Origin: Halosaccharopolyspora lacisalsi
GTDB taxonomy: Bacteria > Actinomycetota > Actinomycetes > Mycobacteriales > Pseudonocardiaceae
Direction of reading: 5' to 3'
NCBI RefSeq assembly: GCF_014137975.1
Contig: NZ_JACGWZ010000001.1
Coordinates: 1,426,001-1,490,000, forward strand
DNA length: 64,000 nt
Within the stretch, counting starts at the first letter, position 1. Every line of letters starts with the position of its first letter. Below, one piece after another: positions 51,644-59,639 of the stretch. The translations under genes were made by a program, and so were the position numbers. The notes beneath the pieces were generated by a model. That model made no database searches. It was not told the origin of the DNA and saw only the letters and a program-made list of their open reading frames with translations.

Positions 51644-53346
51644 GACGGCACCACCGCCAGGGGGCGGACCGGGGCGCCGGTGCCTCCGACGATCCGCAGC
51701 GGTGCGAACACTGCCAGGAACTGGCCGAGACCGGCCTCCGCGGCGTCCTCGCACGCCATGTGCTCGACGATGTGGATGCCGTGCTCGACCAGCAGCTCCC
51801 GGTGCACCGGGAGCACCCGGTGCCCGGCGCCAGCCGGGATCTGCTCGTAGGCGGTGGTGTCCGCGCCGGTCGCGACGATCCGCCGCTCGGCCAGCCAGCG
51901 TGCGCCCTCCACCGTCATGCCGGGCACGCCGGTCTCCTTGCCGACGTAGGCCGCCGGGTCGCCGAACAGCCGGCCCCAGCCGGTGCGCACCACCGCCACG
52001 TCACCGGGACCCGGCTCGGCGCCGGCCCGCTCGGCGGCCCGCGCCAAGTCGTCCGCGGTCACGCCGTACCCGGGATCCAGCACGTCCACCCCGTGCACCG
52101 CGGCGATGTCGAGGAAGACGCCACGGGTGACCATCGGCGGGATGGTCTCCGCGCCGTGCACTGTGTGCTTCCCGCCGCGCTGGGCCTCGGCGGCGTCGGT
52201 GCCGCCATGTAGCAGGCCGTCGTGGCTGACGTGGGCGAGCGCGTCGACGTGGGTGCCGGTGTGCCCGCCGGTGACGATCACCTCGTTCGACGCCGAGCCA
52301 CCGTCCGGGCGGACCGCATCGCCGTGCCGGCGCTCGAGGGTCATCCGGAATCCAGGGTGGTTCGGCGAACCGGCCATCCCGGTGTAGAGCGGATGGCCGA
52401 GCTCGATCACCCGTGTCCCGGCACGGACGGCGTCAAGCAGATCGGGGTCAGCGGTGGTGGGGGTGGTCACGAGGTCTCCTTCCCGACCCTCAGCACGGGC
52501 CGGTTCGTCATGGTTGTTCGGGGAGACGTCCAGCGTGTCGGCGAGGTCGGTCACCCAGCGGGCACCGGCGACGACGGCCGGATCGACGAAGCGGCCGCGG
52601 TCGTCGACCCACGCGGCGGCGTCACCCGCGACGTCGAGCGAGTCGAGCAGGGCACGTGCCCGCTCGACCTCGTCGCGGTCCGGGGTGAAGGCGCGGTGCA
52701 CCGAGGCGATCTGCCTCGGGTGGATCACCGAGCGGCCGAAGAACCCGGCGTCGCGCAGCGCGGCGCTGTCCTCGGCGAGCCCCGCAGTGTCGGACAGGTC
52801 GGTCCAGACGCTGGCGACCGGACTGGGCAGCCCGGCCGCGCGGTTCGCGGCGACGATCCGGGCGCGGGCCCAGGCCAGCTCGCGGCGGTCGCGAATCCGC
52901 AGGTCGGCGGCGAGGTCGGCCTCGCCGGGCGAGACACCGGCCACCAGCGGGTGGCACTCGGCGAGCTCGAACACCCGGTGCAGCCCATGGGCGCTCTCGA
53001 TCAGCAGGTGCAGCGGGAGATCAGTCCGCTCCGCCAGCGCAGCGACGGCCGCAGGGTCCTCGGCCTTGGGGACCCGCAGGCCGGCGGCGGCGCGGCCGGC
53101 CAGTGCCGCGGCGTCGCCGTCGGCCCAGTCGGTGCCGGCACCGTTGATGCGCACCCAGACCCGGTTCCGCCGGGACGCGCACGTCGCCACAGCCGTGTCC
53201 CGGGCCTGTTCCTTGAGCGCGGGCGGCACCGCGTCCTCCAGGTCCACGACGACCGCGTCCGCCGGGCCGTCGAGCGCCTTGCGGACGAGGTCGGCGCGGT
53301 GCCCGGGGACGTAGAGCCAGCTCCGGGCCCGACCGACGGCGGTCAC
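51640..53346 (-). CDS. CitE-like CoA lyase continuous with a cyclase-family hydrolase
   Basis: One uninterrupted 568-codon frame. Residues 1-285 are an HpcH/HpaI-CitE aldolase: SWLYVPGHRADLVRKAL, VVVDLEDAVPPALKEQAR, RINGAGTDW, LIESAHGLHRVFEL and RSVIHPRQI. This would cleave a 3-hydroxyacyl-CoA such as malyl- or citramalyl-CoA. From residue 293 a metal-dependent cyclase domain begins, with the zinc/manganese motif HTGTHVDALAH. No stop separates them, yet AAGGAG stands before an in-frame GTG at 52470 (VTTPTTADPDLLDAV), so a separate 276-aa cyclase may also be made. The GTG at 53346 overlaps the CoA-transferase stop. Confidence 0.8.
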   Translation of the reverse strand: MTAVGRARSWLYVPGHRADLVRKALDGPADAVVVDLEDAVPPALKEQARDTAVATCASRRNRVWVRINGAGTDWADGDAAALAGRAAAGLRVPKAEDPAAVAALAERTDLPLHLLIESAHGLHRVFELAECHPLVAGVSPGEADLAADLRIRDRRELAWARARIVAANRAAGLPSPVASVWTDLSDTAGLAEDSAALRDAGFFGRSVIHPRQIASVHRAFTPDRDEVERARALLDSLDVAGDAAAWVDDRGRFVDPAVVAGARWVTDLADTLDVSPNNHDEPARAEGREGDLVTTPTTADPDLLDAVRAGTRVIELGHPLYTGMAGSPNHPGFRMTLERRHGDAVRPDGGSASNEVIVTGGHTGTHVDALAHVSHDGLLHGGTDAAEAQRGGKHTVHGAETIPPMVTRGVFLDIAAVHGVDVLDPGYGVTADDLARAAERAGAEPGPGDVAVVRTGWGRLFGDPAAYVGKETGVPGMTVEGARWLAERRIVATGADTTAYEQIPAGAGHRVLPVHRELLVEHGIHIVEHMACEDAAEAGLGQFLAVFAPLRIVGGTGAPVRPLAVVPS

Positions 53347-54539
53347 ACGACCCCCTGCGTCCGCAACCGCTCCAGCTCGTCGGCACCGATCCCCAGCCCG
53401 CCCAGGACCTCGGCGGTGTGTGCACCCAGTCGCGGGCCCGTGGTACGGACCGATCCGGGAGTCTCCGACAGCCGGAACGGGGTGTTCTGGAAGCGGACGG
53501 GGCCGAGCTCGTCGTCGTCGATCGTCACGATGCTGCCCAGCGCGTTGAAGTGCGGGTCTGCGAGCACGTCGGCGGCGGTGTAGATCGGTGCGACCGCGGC
53601 CTCGGCCTTCTCGAACGCCTCGACGACCTCGTCCTGATTCCGGGCGGCGATCCAGGATCCGACGGCCACGTCGAGTTCCTCGACGTGCTCGGCTCGGCCC
53701 GCGCCGCTGGCGAACCACGGCTCGTCGATCAGCTCGGGAGCTCCGACCAGCCGCATCACCCGCTCGGCGATGGACTGGGCGCTGGTGGACACGGCCACCC
53801 ACTGGCCGTCGGCGCAACGGTAGGTGTTGCGCGGGGCGTTGTTGGTCGAGCGGTTGCCGTTGCGCGGTTGCAGGGCCCCGAGCTGGTCGTAGGCGATCAG
53901 TCCTGGTCCGAGCAGGTGCAGCAGCGGCTCGATGATCGCGGTGTCCAGCACCTGCCCGCGACCCGTGGTCTCGCGGGTACGCAGCGCGGTCATGATGCCG
54001 AACGCCGTGGTCACCGCGGCGACCCCGTCGGCCAGGCCGAACGGTGGCAGGGTGGGCGGGCCGTCCGGCTCGCCGGTCACGGCGGCGAACCCGCTCATCG
54101 CCTCGGCCAGCGTGCCGAACCCGGGTCGGGTCGCATATGGTCCGGTCTGGCCGAACCCGGTCACCCGGGCCAGCACCAGCCGCGGGTTGCGGGCGGACAG
54201 TTCCTCCCAGCCCAGGCCCCAGCGTTCCAGGGTCCCCGGCCGGAAGTTCTCGATCACCACGTCGGCCTCGGCGGCGAGGTCGAGGAACAGTTCCCGCCCG
54301 CGCTGGGTGGAGAGCACCAGCGTGATCGCCCGCTTATTGCGGGCCAGCATCTTCCACCAGAGCCCGACGCCGTCCTTCTGCGCACCGTGGTTCCGGGCGG
54401 GGTCGCCCCGCGGGTGCTCAATCTTGATCACGTCGGCACCGTGGTCGCCCAGCAGGGTGGCGGCCAGCGGGCCGGCGAACAGGGTGGAGGCGTCGAGGAC
54501 CTTCAGGCCCCCCAGCGCAGTCGGGTGGTCGTGGCTCAT
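53343..54539 (-). CDS. CaiB/BaiF-family CoA-transferase
   Basis: 398-aa class III CoA-transferase. LKVLDASTLFAGPLAATLLG, DHGADVIKIEHPRGDPAR, NKRAITLVLSTQRGRELF, DVVIENFRPGTLERWGLG, FAAVTGEPDGPPTLPPFGLADG (split by the family's catalytic-Asp region) and YRCADGQWVAVS are all typical. It would activate a carboxylic acid by CoA transfer, providing the substrate for the CitE-like lyase next to it. The start overlaps the IclR stop (ATGA). Confidence 0.9.
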   Translation of the reverse strand: MSHDHPTALGGLKVLDASTLFAGPLAATLLGDHGADVIKIEHPRGDPARNHGAQKDGVGLWWKMLARNKRAITLVLSTQRGRELFLDLAAEADVVIENFRPGTLERWGLGWEELSARNPRLVLARVTGFGQTGPYATRPGFGTLAEAMSGFAAVTGEPDGPPTLPPFGLADGVAAVTTAFGIMTALRTRETTGRGQVLDTAIIEPLLHLLGPGLIAYDQLGALQPRNGNRSTNNAPRNTYRCADGQWVAVSTSAQSIAERVMRLVGAPELIDEPWFASGAGRAEHVEELDVAVGSWIAARNQDEVVEAFEKAEAAVAPIYTAADVLADPHFNALGSIVTIDDDELGPVRFQNTPFRLSETPGSVRTTGPRLGAHTAEVLGGLGIGADELERLRTQGVV

Positions 54540-55339
54540 GGCGTCCTTCCGGTGGGAGTGGGGACGGCGCGCGCGGGAGCGGTGCCGCCGAGCCGAGCGG
54601 TGATCCGGTCGGCGGTCTCGATCAGCTTCGGGGCGGTCGCGGCGACGAACTCGTCGGTGACCCGAAATCGCGGCCCGCACACCGAGACCGAGCCGACCAG
54701 TCCGTCGGGGCCGAACACCGGCACGGCGACCGATCCGGCGTCGCCCTGACGCTCGCCGGCCGAGGCCGCGTAGCCGCGCTCGCGGATTCGGACGAGCTCG
54801 GCCCGCAGTGCGCCAGGATCGGTCGGCGTGGCGGGGGTGAGCGCGGTGAGCTCGTCGGCGAGCAGTCGGACGAGCTCATCGGGGTGGGAGTGGGCGAGCA
54901 TGCACTTGCCCGAGGAGCCCGCGTGCAATGGGAACCGGCGGCCGAGCTCCACCGACATGGTGATCTCGTGGGTGCCGACGACCTCGTCGAGGTAGACGCG
55001 GCCCCCGTGTACCTTCGCGCTGATCGTGACCGTCTCGTGCAGGCGGTCACGCAGCTCGGTCAGGAACGGCAGGGCCGCGGTCCGCAGGTCGGAGTCGCGC
55101 AGGGCCCGGCTGCCCAGTGCGGCAGCCGTCGGCCCCAGCCGGTACTCCCGGATGTCCGGATCGTAGGCGATCAGGTTCCGGCTGATGAGCGACTGCAGGA
55201 TGCGATGCACGACGGCCTTGGACAGGCCTAGCTCCCGGGACACCCGGCTCACGCCCAGGGTGGGCGGCCCGTCGGTGAACAGCAGCAGCACGTCCGCCAC
55301 CCGCTCTGTGGCCCCGGTGCCCCCGGTCGACTCCGTCAC
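54536..55339 (-). CDS. IclR-family transcriptional regulator
   Basis: 267-aa regulator with an N-terminal winged helix (LGVSRVSRELGLSKAVVHRI) and a C-terminal effector domain (YLDEVVGTHEITMSVELGRR, PLHAGSSGKCMLAH, RERGYAASAGERQGDAGSVA). The GTG at 55339 follows GGGGAGGA. First gene of the left arm, divergent from the FAD oxidoreductase. Palindromes before itself (55362), before the FAD gene (55483) and before the MFS operon (50098) are its likely targets. The effector is presumably a pathway intermediate. Confidence 0.9.
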   Translation of the reverse strand: MTESTGGTGATERVADVLLLFTDGPPTLGVSRVSRELGLSKAVVHRILQSLISRNLIAYDPDIREYRLGPTAAALGSRALRDSDLRTAALPFLTELRDRLHETVTISAKVHGGRVYLDEVVGTHEITMSVELGRRFPLHAGSSGKCMLAHSHPDELVRLLADELTALTPATPTDPGALRAELVRIRERGYAASAGERQGDAGSVAVPVFGPDGLVGSVSVCGPRFRVTDEFVAATAPKLIETADRITARLGGTAPARAVPTPTGRTP

Positions 55340-55361
55340 GCCGTCCTCCCCGCGCTCAGTA

Positions 55362-55382
55362 ATGTACCGCTCTACGGAACGA
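55362..55382. promoter_or_regulatory. Candidate IclR operator 2 (iclR promoter)
   Basis: ATGTACCGC-TCT-ACGGAACGA in split form: the half site CCGC-TCT is shared with operator 1, in a symmetrical arrangement 23 bp before the iclR start. It fits autoregulation. Confidence 0.5.
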
Positions 55383-55482
55383 GAATGTGGTGAAGCACGG
55401 TGGAATGTCAAGAAGTTGTGCCACATGTCTTGCATAAGTGCAGGCAAACTGGTGTTATCGCGCCATCGGACGGCTCGGTTTT

Positions 55483-55503
55483 TTGTTCCTCTTGGCGAAA
55501 CAA
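55483..55503. promoter_or_regulatory. Candidate IclR operator 3 (FAD oxidoreductase operon)
   Basis: Arms TTGTTCCTC and GCGAAACAA around TTG, 30 bp before the FAD gene. The right arm is identical to that of operator 1, which lies 5.4 kb away. Confidence 0.6.
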
Positions 55504-55533
55504 AATGTGTCCGCCCGACCATGAGGAGGAAAA

Positions 55534-56928
55534 ATGACGATCGATGTCGATCTGGTGGTCGCGGGTGCCGGTGGTGGGCTGACCGCCGCACTCCGGGCCG
55601 CCGAGCTCGGTCTCGACGTGCTGGTGGTGGACTCCGATCCGAACTTCCGCCGCGGCAACAACACGTCGATGTCCACCGCGATGATCCCGGGGCCCGGGTC
55701 GCGCTTCCAGACGACCGCCGGGATCGTCGATTCCCCGGCGCGATTCGTCGCCGACATCACGTGCAAGACCGGCGGGGCCGCCGACATGCGGATCGCCTCG
55801 GCCCTGGCCTGCGTCAGCGCCGAGCTCATCGAGTGGCTCGCCGACCACGTCGGGATTCCGATCGAGCTGCCCACCGACTTCACCTACCCCGGGCACTCCG
55901 CGCCCCGGGTGCACAGCCTGCCCGGGCGGCACGGGTCGTCACTGCTGCGCCACCTGCTGGAGGCCGTCGACAGCACCGAGCGGATCGATCTCATGGTTCC
56001 TGCCCGGCTGACCGCGGTAGAAGCGGGGCCGGGCGGGGGCAGGGTCGCCGTCGTCGAGAAACCGGACGGTGCGCGCGAGGAGATCAGCTCCCGTGCCGTG
56101 CTACTCGCCACCAACGGATACGGCGCCGACGCCGCGCTCGTCGCGACCCACCTGCCCGAGATCGCCGGTGCGCACTACCACGGCGGCGAGCACTCTCGCG
56201 GCGACGCGCTGCGGATCGGCGGTGAGCTCGGCGCGGCCGCCGGCTTCCTGGACGCCTACCAGGGCCACGCCGCCCTCTCCGCGGCCGCGCAGACCCTGGT
56301 GACCTGGACGGCGGTGATGCACGGCGCTGCCGTGGTCGACACCGGGGCGCGTCGCTTCGGCGACGAGACCACCGGCTACTCCGAGTACGCGGCCGCGCTC
56401 GCCGCCCGCCCGGGCGGGCGTGGGTGGCTGGTGTTCGACGAGCGCATCGACGGGCTGTGCCGTGCCTTCGGCGACTACCAGGACGTCCTGGCCGCCGGCG
56501 CGGTACGTACCGCGGACACGGTGGCCGAGCTGGCCGCGGTGGCCGGCCTCCCGGAGAATGCGCTGAAATCCGAGCTCGACGCGCTGACCCGGGTCGCGGC
56601 CGGGGAGCAGGCCGACCGGTTCGGCCGCACCACCGCGACACCGCTACGCGCACCGTTCCATGCCGTCGAGATCGTCCCGGCGCTGTTCCACACTCAGGGC
56701 GGGCTGCTCGTCGACGAGCACGCCCGCGTCCTCGACCCCGCAGGTGGCCCGATCACCGGGTTGTACGCCGCCGGTGGCGCCGCCGCGAGCATCTCCGGCC
56801 ACGGCGCGGCCGGCTACCTGGCCGGCAACGGTCTGCTGCCCGCACTGGGCCTCGCCTACCTCGCCGCCGGGCACCTCGCCCGGTCGGCCTCCGCCACCCG
56901 ATCCCTCGCTCCGGAAGGTACCCGATGA
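55534..56928 (+). CDS. FAD-dependent oxidoreductase (fumarate reductase flavoprotein-like)
   Basis: 464-aa flavoprotein. The N-terminal FAD site is VVAGAGGGLTAALRAAELGL, then LVVDSDPNFRRGNNTSMSTA. The C-terminal FAD region is GLYAAGGAAASISGHGAAGY, then LAGNGLLPALGLAYLAAG. Family members reduce or dehydrogenate C=C bonds next to carboxyl or carbonyl groups (fumarate, urocanate, 3-ketosteroids). GAGGAGG precedes the ATG. It overlaps the amidohydrolase start, so both act in the same route. Confidence 0.85.
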   Translation: MTIDVDLVVAGAGGGLTAALRAAELGLDVLVVDSDPNFRRGNNTSMSTAMIPGPGSRFQTTAGIVDSPARFVADITCKTGGAADMRIASALACVSAELIEWLADHVGIPIELPTDFTYPGHSAPRVHSLPGRHGSSLLRHLLEAVDSTERIDLMVPARLTAVEAGPGGGRVAVVEKPDGAREEISSRAVLLATNGYGADAALVATHLPEIAGAHYHGGEHSRGDALRIGGELGAAAGFLDAYQGHAALSAAAQTLVTWTAVMHGAAVVDTGARRFGDETTGYSEYAAALAARPGGRGWLVFDERIDGLCRAFGDYQDVLAAGAVRTADTVAELAAVAGLPENALKSELDALTRVAAGEQADRFGRTTATPLRAPFHAVEIVPALFHTQGGLLVDEHARVLDPAGGPITGLYAAGGAAASISGHGAAGYLAGNGLLPALGLAYLAAGHLARSASATRSLAPEGTR

Positions 56929-58391
56929 CCGAGCCCGCCCTGATCATCCGCGACGTGCGCGTCGTCCGTCCCGGCGGCGGGGAGCCCACCGCTGCCGACA
57001 TCGCCGTCACCGACGGCGTCGTCTCCGAGGTTGGTCCCGGACTGACCGTCCCCGAGGGCGCCGAGGTGCACGAGGGGCGTGGCCTGCTCGCGTTCCCCGG
57101 TGTCGTCGATGCCCATCAGCACTGGGGAATCTACGATCCGCTGTCCGAAGACACCGCCACCGAGAGCCGGGCGTGCGCGCAGGGCGGCGTGACGACCTCG
57201 CTGACCTACATGCGGACCGGGCAGTACTACCTCAACCGCGGCGGCCCTTACTCCGAGGTGTTCCCGGAGGTGCTGGCCGCCGCAGAGGGCCGGTCGTACG
57301 TGGACTACGCCTTCCACCTCGCGCCCATGCAGTCGTCGCACATCGACGAGATCCCGGCCCTGGTCCGCGACCACGGCGTGACGTCGTTCAAGATCTTCAT
57401 GTTCTACGGCAGCCACGGGCTGCACGGCCGCTCCACCGACCAGAGCGACTTTCTGATGATCCCCGAGGGCGAGCGCTACGACATCGCCCACTTCGAGTTC
57501 GTCATGCGTGGGATCCAGGCCGCCCGCGAGGCGAACCCGGAGATCGCCGACCAGATCTCGCTGTCCCTGCACTGCGAGACCGCCGAGATCATGACCGCCT
57601 ACACGCGGCTGGTCGAGGGGGAGGGGTCGTTGTCCAGGCTGGAGGCCTACAGCGCCTCGCGTCCGCCGCACTCGGAGGGGCTGGCTGTGACCATCGCCTC
57701 TTACCTCGCCCATGAGACGGGGCTGCCGACCATCAACCTGCTGCACCTATCGTCGGCCAAGGCGATGGAGGCCGCGATGCTGATGGCGAGGACGTTCCCG
57801 CACGTCGACTTCCGACGGGAGGTCACCATCGGGCATCTGCTCGCCGACGTGACGACCGCCGACGGGATCGGTGGCAAGGTCAACCCGCCCCTCCGCCCGA
57901 GGGCCGACGTCGAGAAGCTGTGGGAGCACGTGCTGGCCGGTGACGTCAGTTGGGTGGTCTCCGACCACGCCTGCTGTCGGGAGGAGAAGAAGTTCGGCCA
58001 GGACCGCGACGATGTGTTCGCGGCGAAGTCCGGATTCGGGGGCACCGAGTACCTCCTGCCGGGCCTCGTCGGCGAAGGCGGCAAGCGGGGGCTGTCGATG
58101 TCGACCGTCGCCGAGCTCGTGTCGACCAATCCAGCCAGGCGACTCGGCCTGCCCACCAAGGGCGACATCGCCCCCGGTTTCGACGCCGACATCGCGCTCG
58201 TCGACCCGAATCGTTCGTTCGTGGTGGACCCGGTGGCCTCGGAATCCCGGCAAGAGTACACGCCATTCCGCGGAATGGAGATCGGCTCGACGGTCGAGAC
58301 GACGTTCCTCCGTGGACAGCGGATCTTCGACGAGGGCAAGGTACGCGGCGAGCCGCTGGGGAGCTACCTGCACCGCCCCACGGGGCGGTGA
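56925..58391 (+). CDS. Hydantoinase/dihydropyrimidinase-type cyclic amidohydrolase
   Basis: 488-aa amidohydrolase. Metal and catalytic residues: VDAHQHWGIYD (HxH), FKIFMFYG (carboxylated Lys), SLHCETAE and NLLHLSSA (two His) and VVSDHACC (Asp). The C-terminal beta sandwich DIAPGFDADIALVDPN is canonical. It would open a cyclic amide or imide such as a hydantoin or dihydropyrimidine. The TATGTR-like positions differ from classic D-hydantoinase, so the substrate is likely unusual. It starts inside the FAD gene's stop (ATGA). Confidence 0.88.
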   Translation: MTEPALIIRDVRVVRPGGGEPTAADIAVTDGVVSEVGPGLTVPEGAEVHEGRGLLAFPGVVDAHQHWGIYDPLSEDTATESRACAQGGVTTSLTYMRTGQYYLNRGGPYSEVFPEVLAAAEGRSYVDYAFHLAPMQSSHIDEIPALVRDHGVTSFKIFMFYGSHGLHGRSTDQSDFLMIPEGERYDIAHFEFVMRGIQAAREANPEIADQISLSLHCETAEIMTAYTRLVEGEGSLSRLEAYSASRPPHSEGLAVTIASYLAHETGLPTINLLHLSSAKAMEAAMLMARTFPHVDFRREVTIGHLLADVTTADGIGGKVNPPLRPRADVEKLWEHVLAGDVSWVVSDHACCREEKKFGQDRDDVFAAKSGFGGTEYLLPGLVGEGGKRGLSMSTVAELVSTNPARRLGLPTKGDIAPGFDADIALVDPNRSFVVDPVASESRQEYTPFRGMEIGSTVETTFLRGQRIFDEGKVRGEPLGSYLHRPTGR

Positions 58392-58789
58392 CCTCCTCTC
58401 CCGTCAGCCCGGCTCGGCGGGAAAGGTCGTCGTGGGCGGCGCGAAGTGAGCGTCTCCTCAGTGTCACTGGTTCCCGGTGTGACCGAGTCCTATGAACAGG
58501 TCGACGACGGCCTGCTCGCGGTTCTTGGCGTAGCGGCGGCCGAGGCCCCGCGGCGGGGCTGGGCATCCGGAGCGTGTCGCGAACGACCCAGCCCTGATGT
58601 CCGCCCGGGCGTGTTCGATGCTGCCCAGCACGTCCCCAGCGACTAAGACGCGGTACGAGAGGATTGACCGGGGCGGGAACCGGATACGTTGGAAAGGGGT
58701 CGGGGCGCTACGTAAGCGCTGGTCAGATCGTTGTCGTGGGACGTGCCCACCGGCTCCGGCTCGAAACTGGCGTATTCCGCTCCCGCCCT
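58392..58789. other. Intergenic stretch with a small relic
   Basis: No intact gene. A minus-strand piece at 58464-58536 reads RYAKNREQAVVDLFIGLG before a stop and resembles the piece at 46.65 kb on the other side of the catabolic cluster. Confidence 0.4.
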
Positions 58790-59150
58790 ACGACCAGGTC
58801 GTGGTCAGTTCCCGACCGCTGTTGTGCGTTGGGTCAGGAACGCGTCGAGGCCGGCTCGGCCTCCTTCCCCAGCCGAGCCCGCTGTGCTTGAGCCGCCGAA
58901 GGGCACCGATGGGGTGGTCGGGGAGGCGTTGTTCACTCCGACGATTCCCACATCGAGCGCCTCGACGATCTCGGCCAGCCGCAGCTCGGAGGTCGGCGCG
59001 ACTTCGAAGGGGTTGAACAGCACCGGGCATTCGGCGGTCAGTGCGCGGGCGATCTTGCGGACAGGGATGGACGGGGAAATTCCACGTCGTGAGCACGGCG
59101 ACGATGCCCAGCGGACGCTGGATCGCCTCGTGACGCGGGCCGGGAACCAC
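58790..59150 (-). pseudogene. Aldehyde dehydrogenase relic with internal deletion
   Basis: REAIQ-PLGIVAVLTTWNFPV is the NAD-binding entry of an ALDH (TPWNFP motif). RKIARALTAECPVLFNPFEV and PTSELRLAEIVEALDVGIVG follow in another frame. It then jumps to VGVNNASPTTPSVPFGG, a C-terminal motif normally some 250 residues later. The catalytic Cys and Glu are deleted. Similar to succinate-semialdehyde dehydrogenases. Confidence 0.7.
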
Positions 59151-59440
59151 CGAATGGGATTAAACGCATGCACCCGTAGACCGGTGGAGCGCAACGCGGC
59201 GACAAGCAGACCTCGCGGGGGTCTCGATCGCCACGGGAACCGGGTCTTCTTCGGTGCCGCCGGTCTCGGCCAACATCTCCAGCAGTGCCGCGAAGCCTTC
59301 GGCGCCGTCGCTGATCCGGCGTTTGGCGACCAGCTGGCCCTGCTGGTCGGCCAGGCGACGTCGTGATGCCGCTCTGCTCAGTCGATCCCGGTTGCGCAGA
59401 CACTTCATCGCCGGCCAGCCTGGAGACGAGCACCTCCGTG
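59150..59440 (-). pseudogene. IS110-family transposase N-terminal relic
   Basis: LADQQGQLVAKRRISDGAEG, FAALLEMLAETGGTEEDPVP and VAIETP, then in another frame LLVAALRSTGLRVHAFNPI: the N-terminal DEDD domain of an IS110 transposase. It is fused directly to the ALDH relic, suggesting insertion followed by deletion. Confidence 0.7.
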
Positions 59441-59639
59441 GTGTTCCTCCTCCGGTTACCAGTCGTTTCTGCTGGTGGAGGGGGTAGGCGTAGTGGTCGG
59501 GTCCGGCCGTCGTGACGGTGACCAGTCCGGGGGGCAACGGGCTGATTCAGTCATGTTCACCGAGGTTCTGGGCATGATCCTGTTCCCCACGTCCGCTCCG
59601 GGCCGACCGCGCACGCGCCCGCATCGGGTGCTGGTCGGG

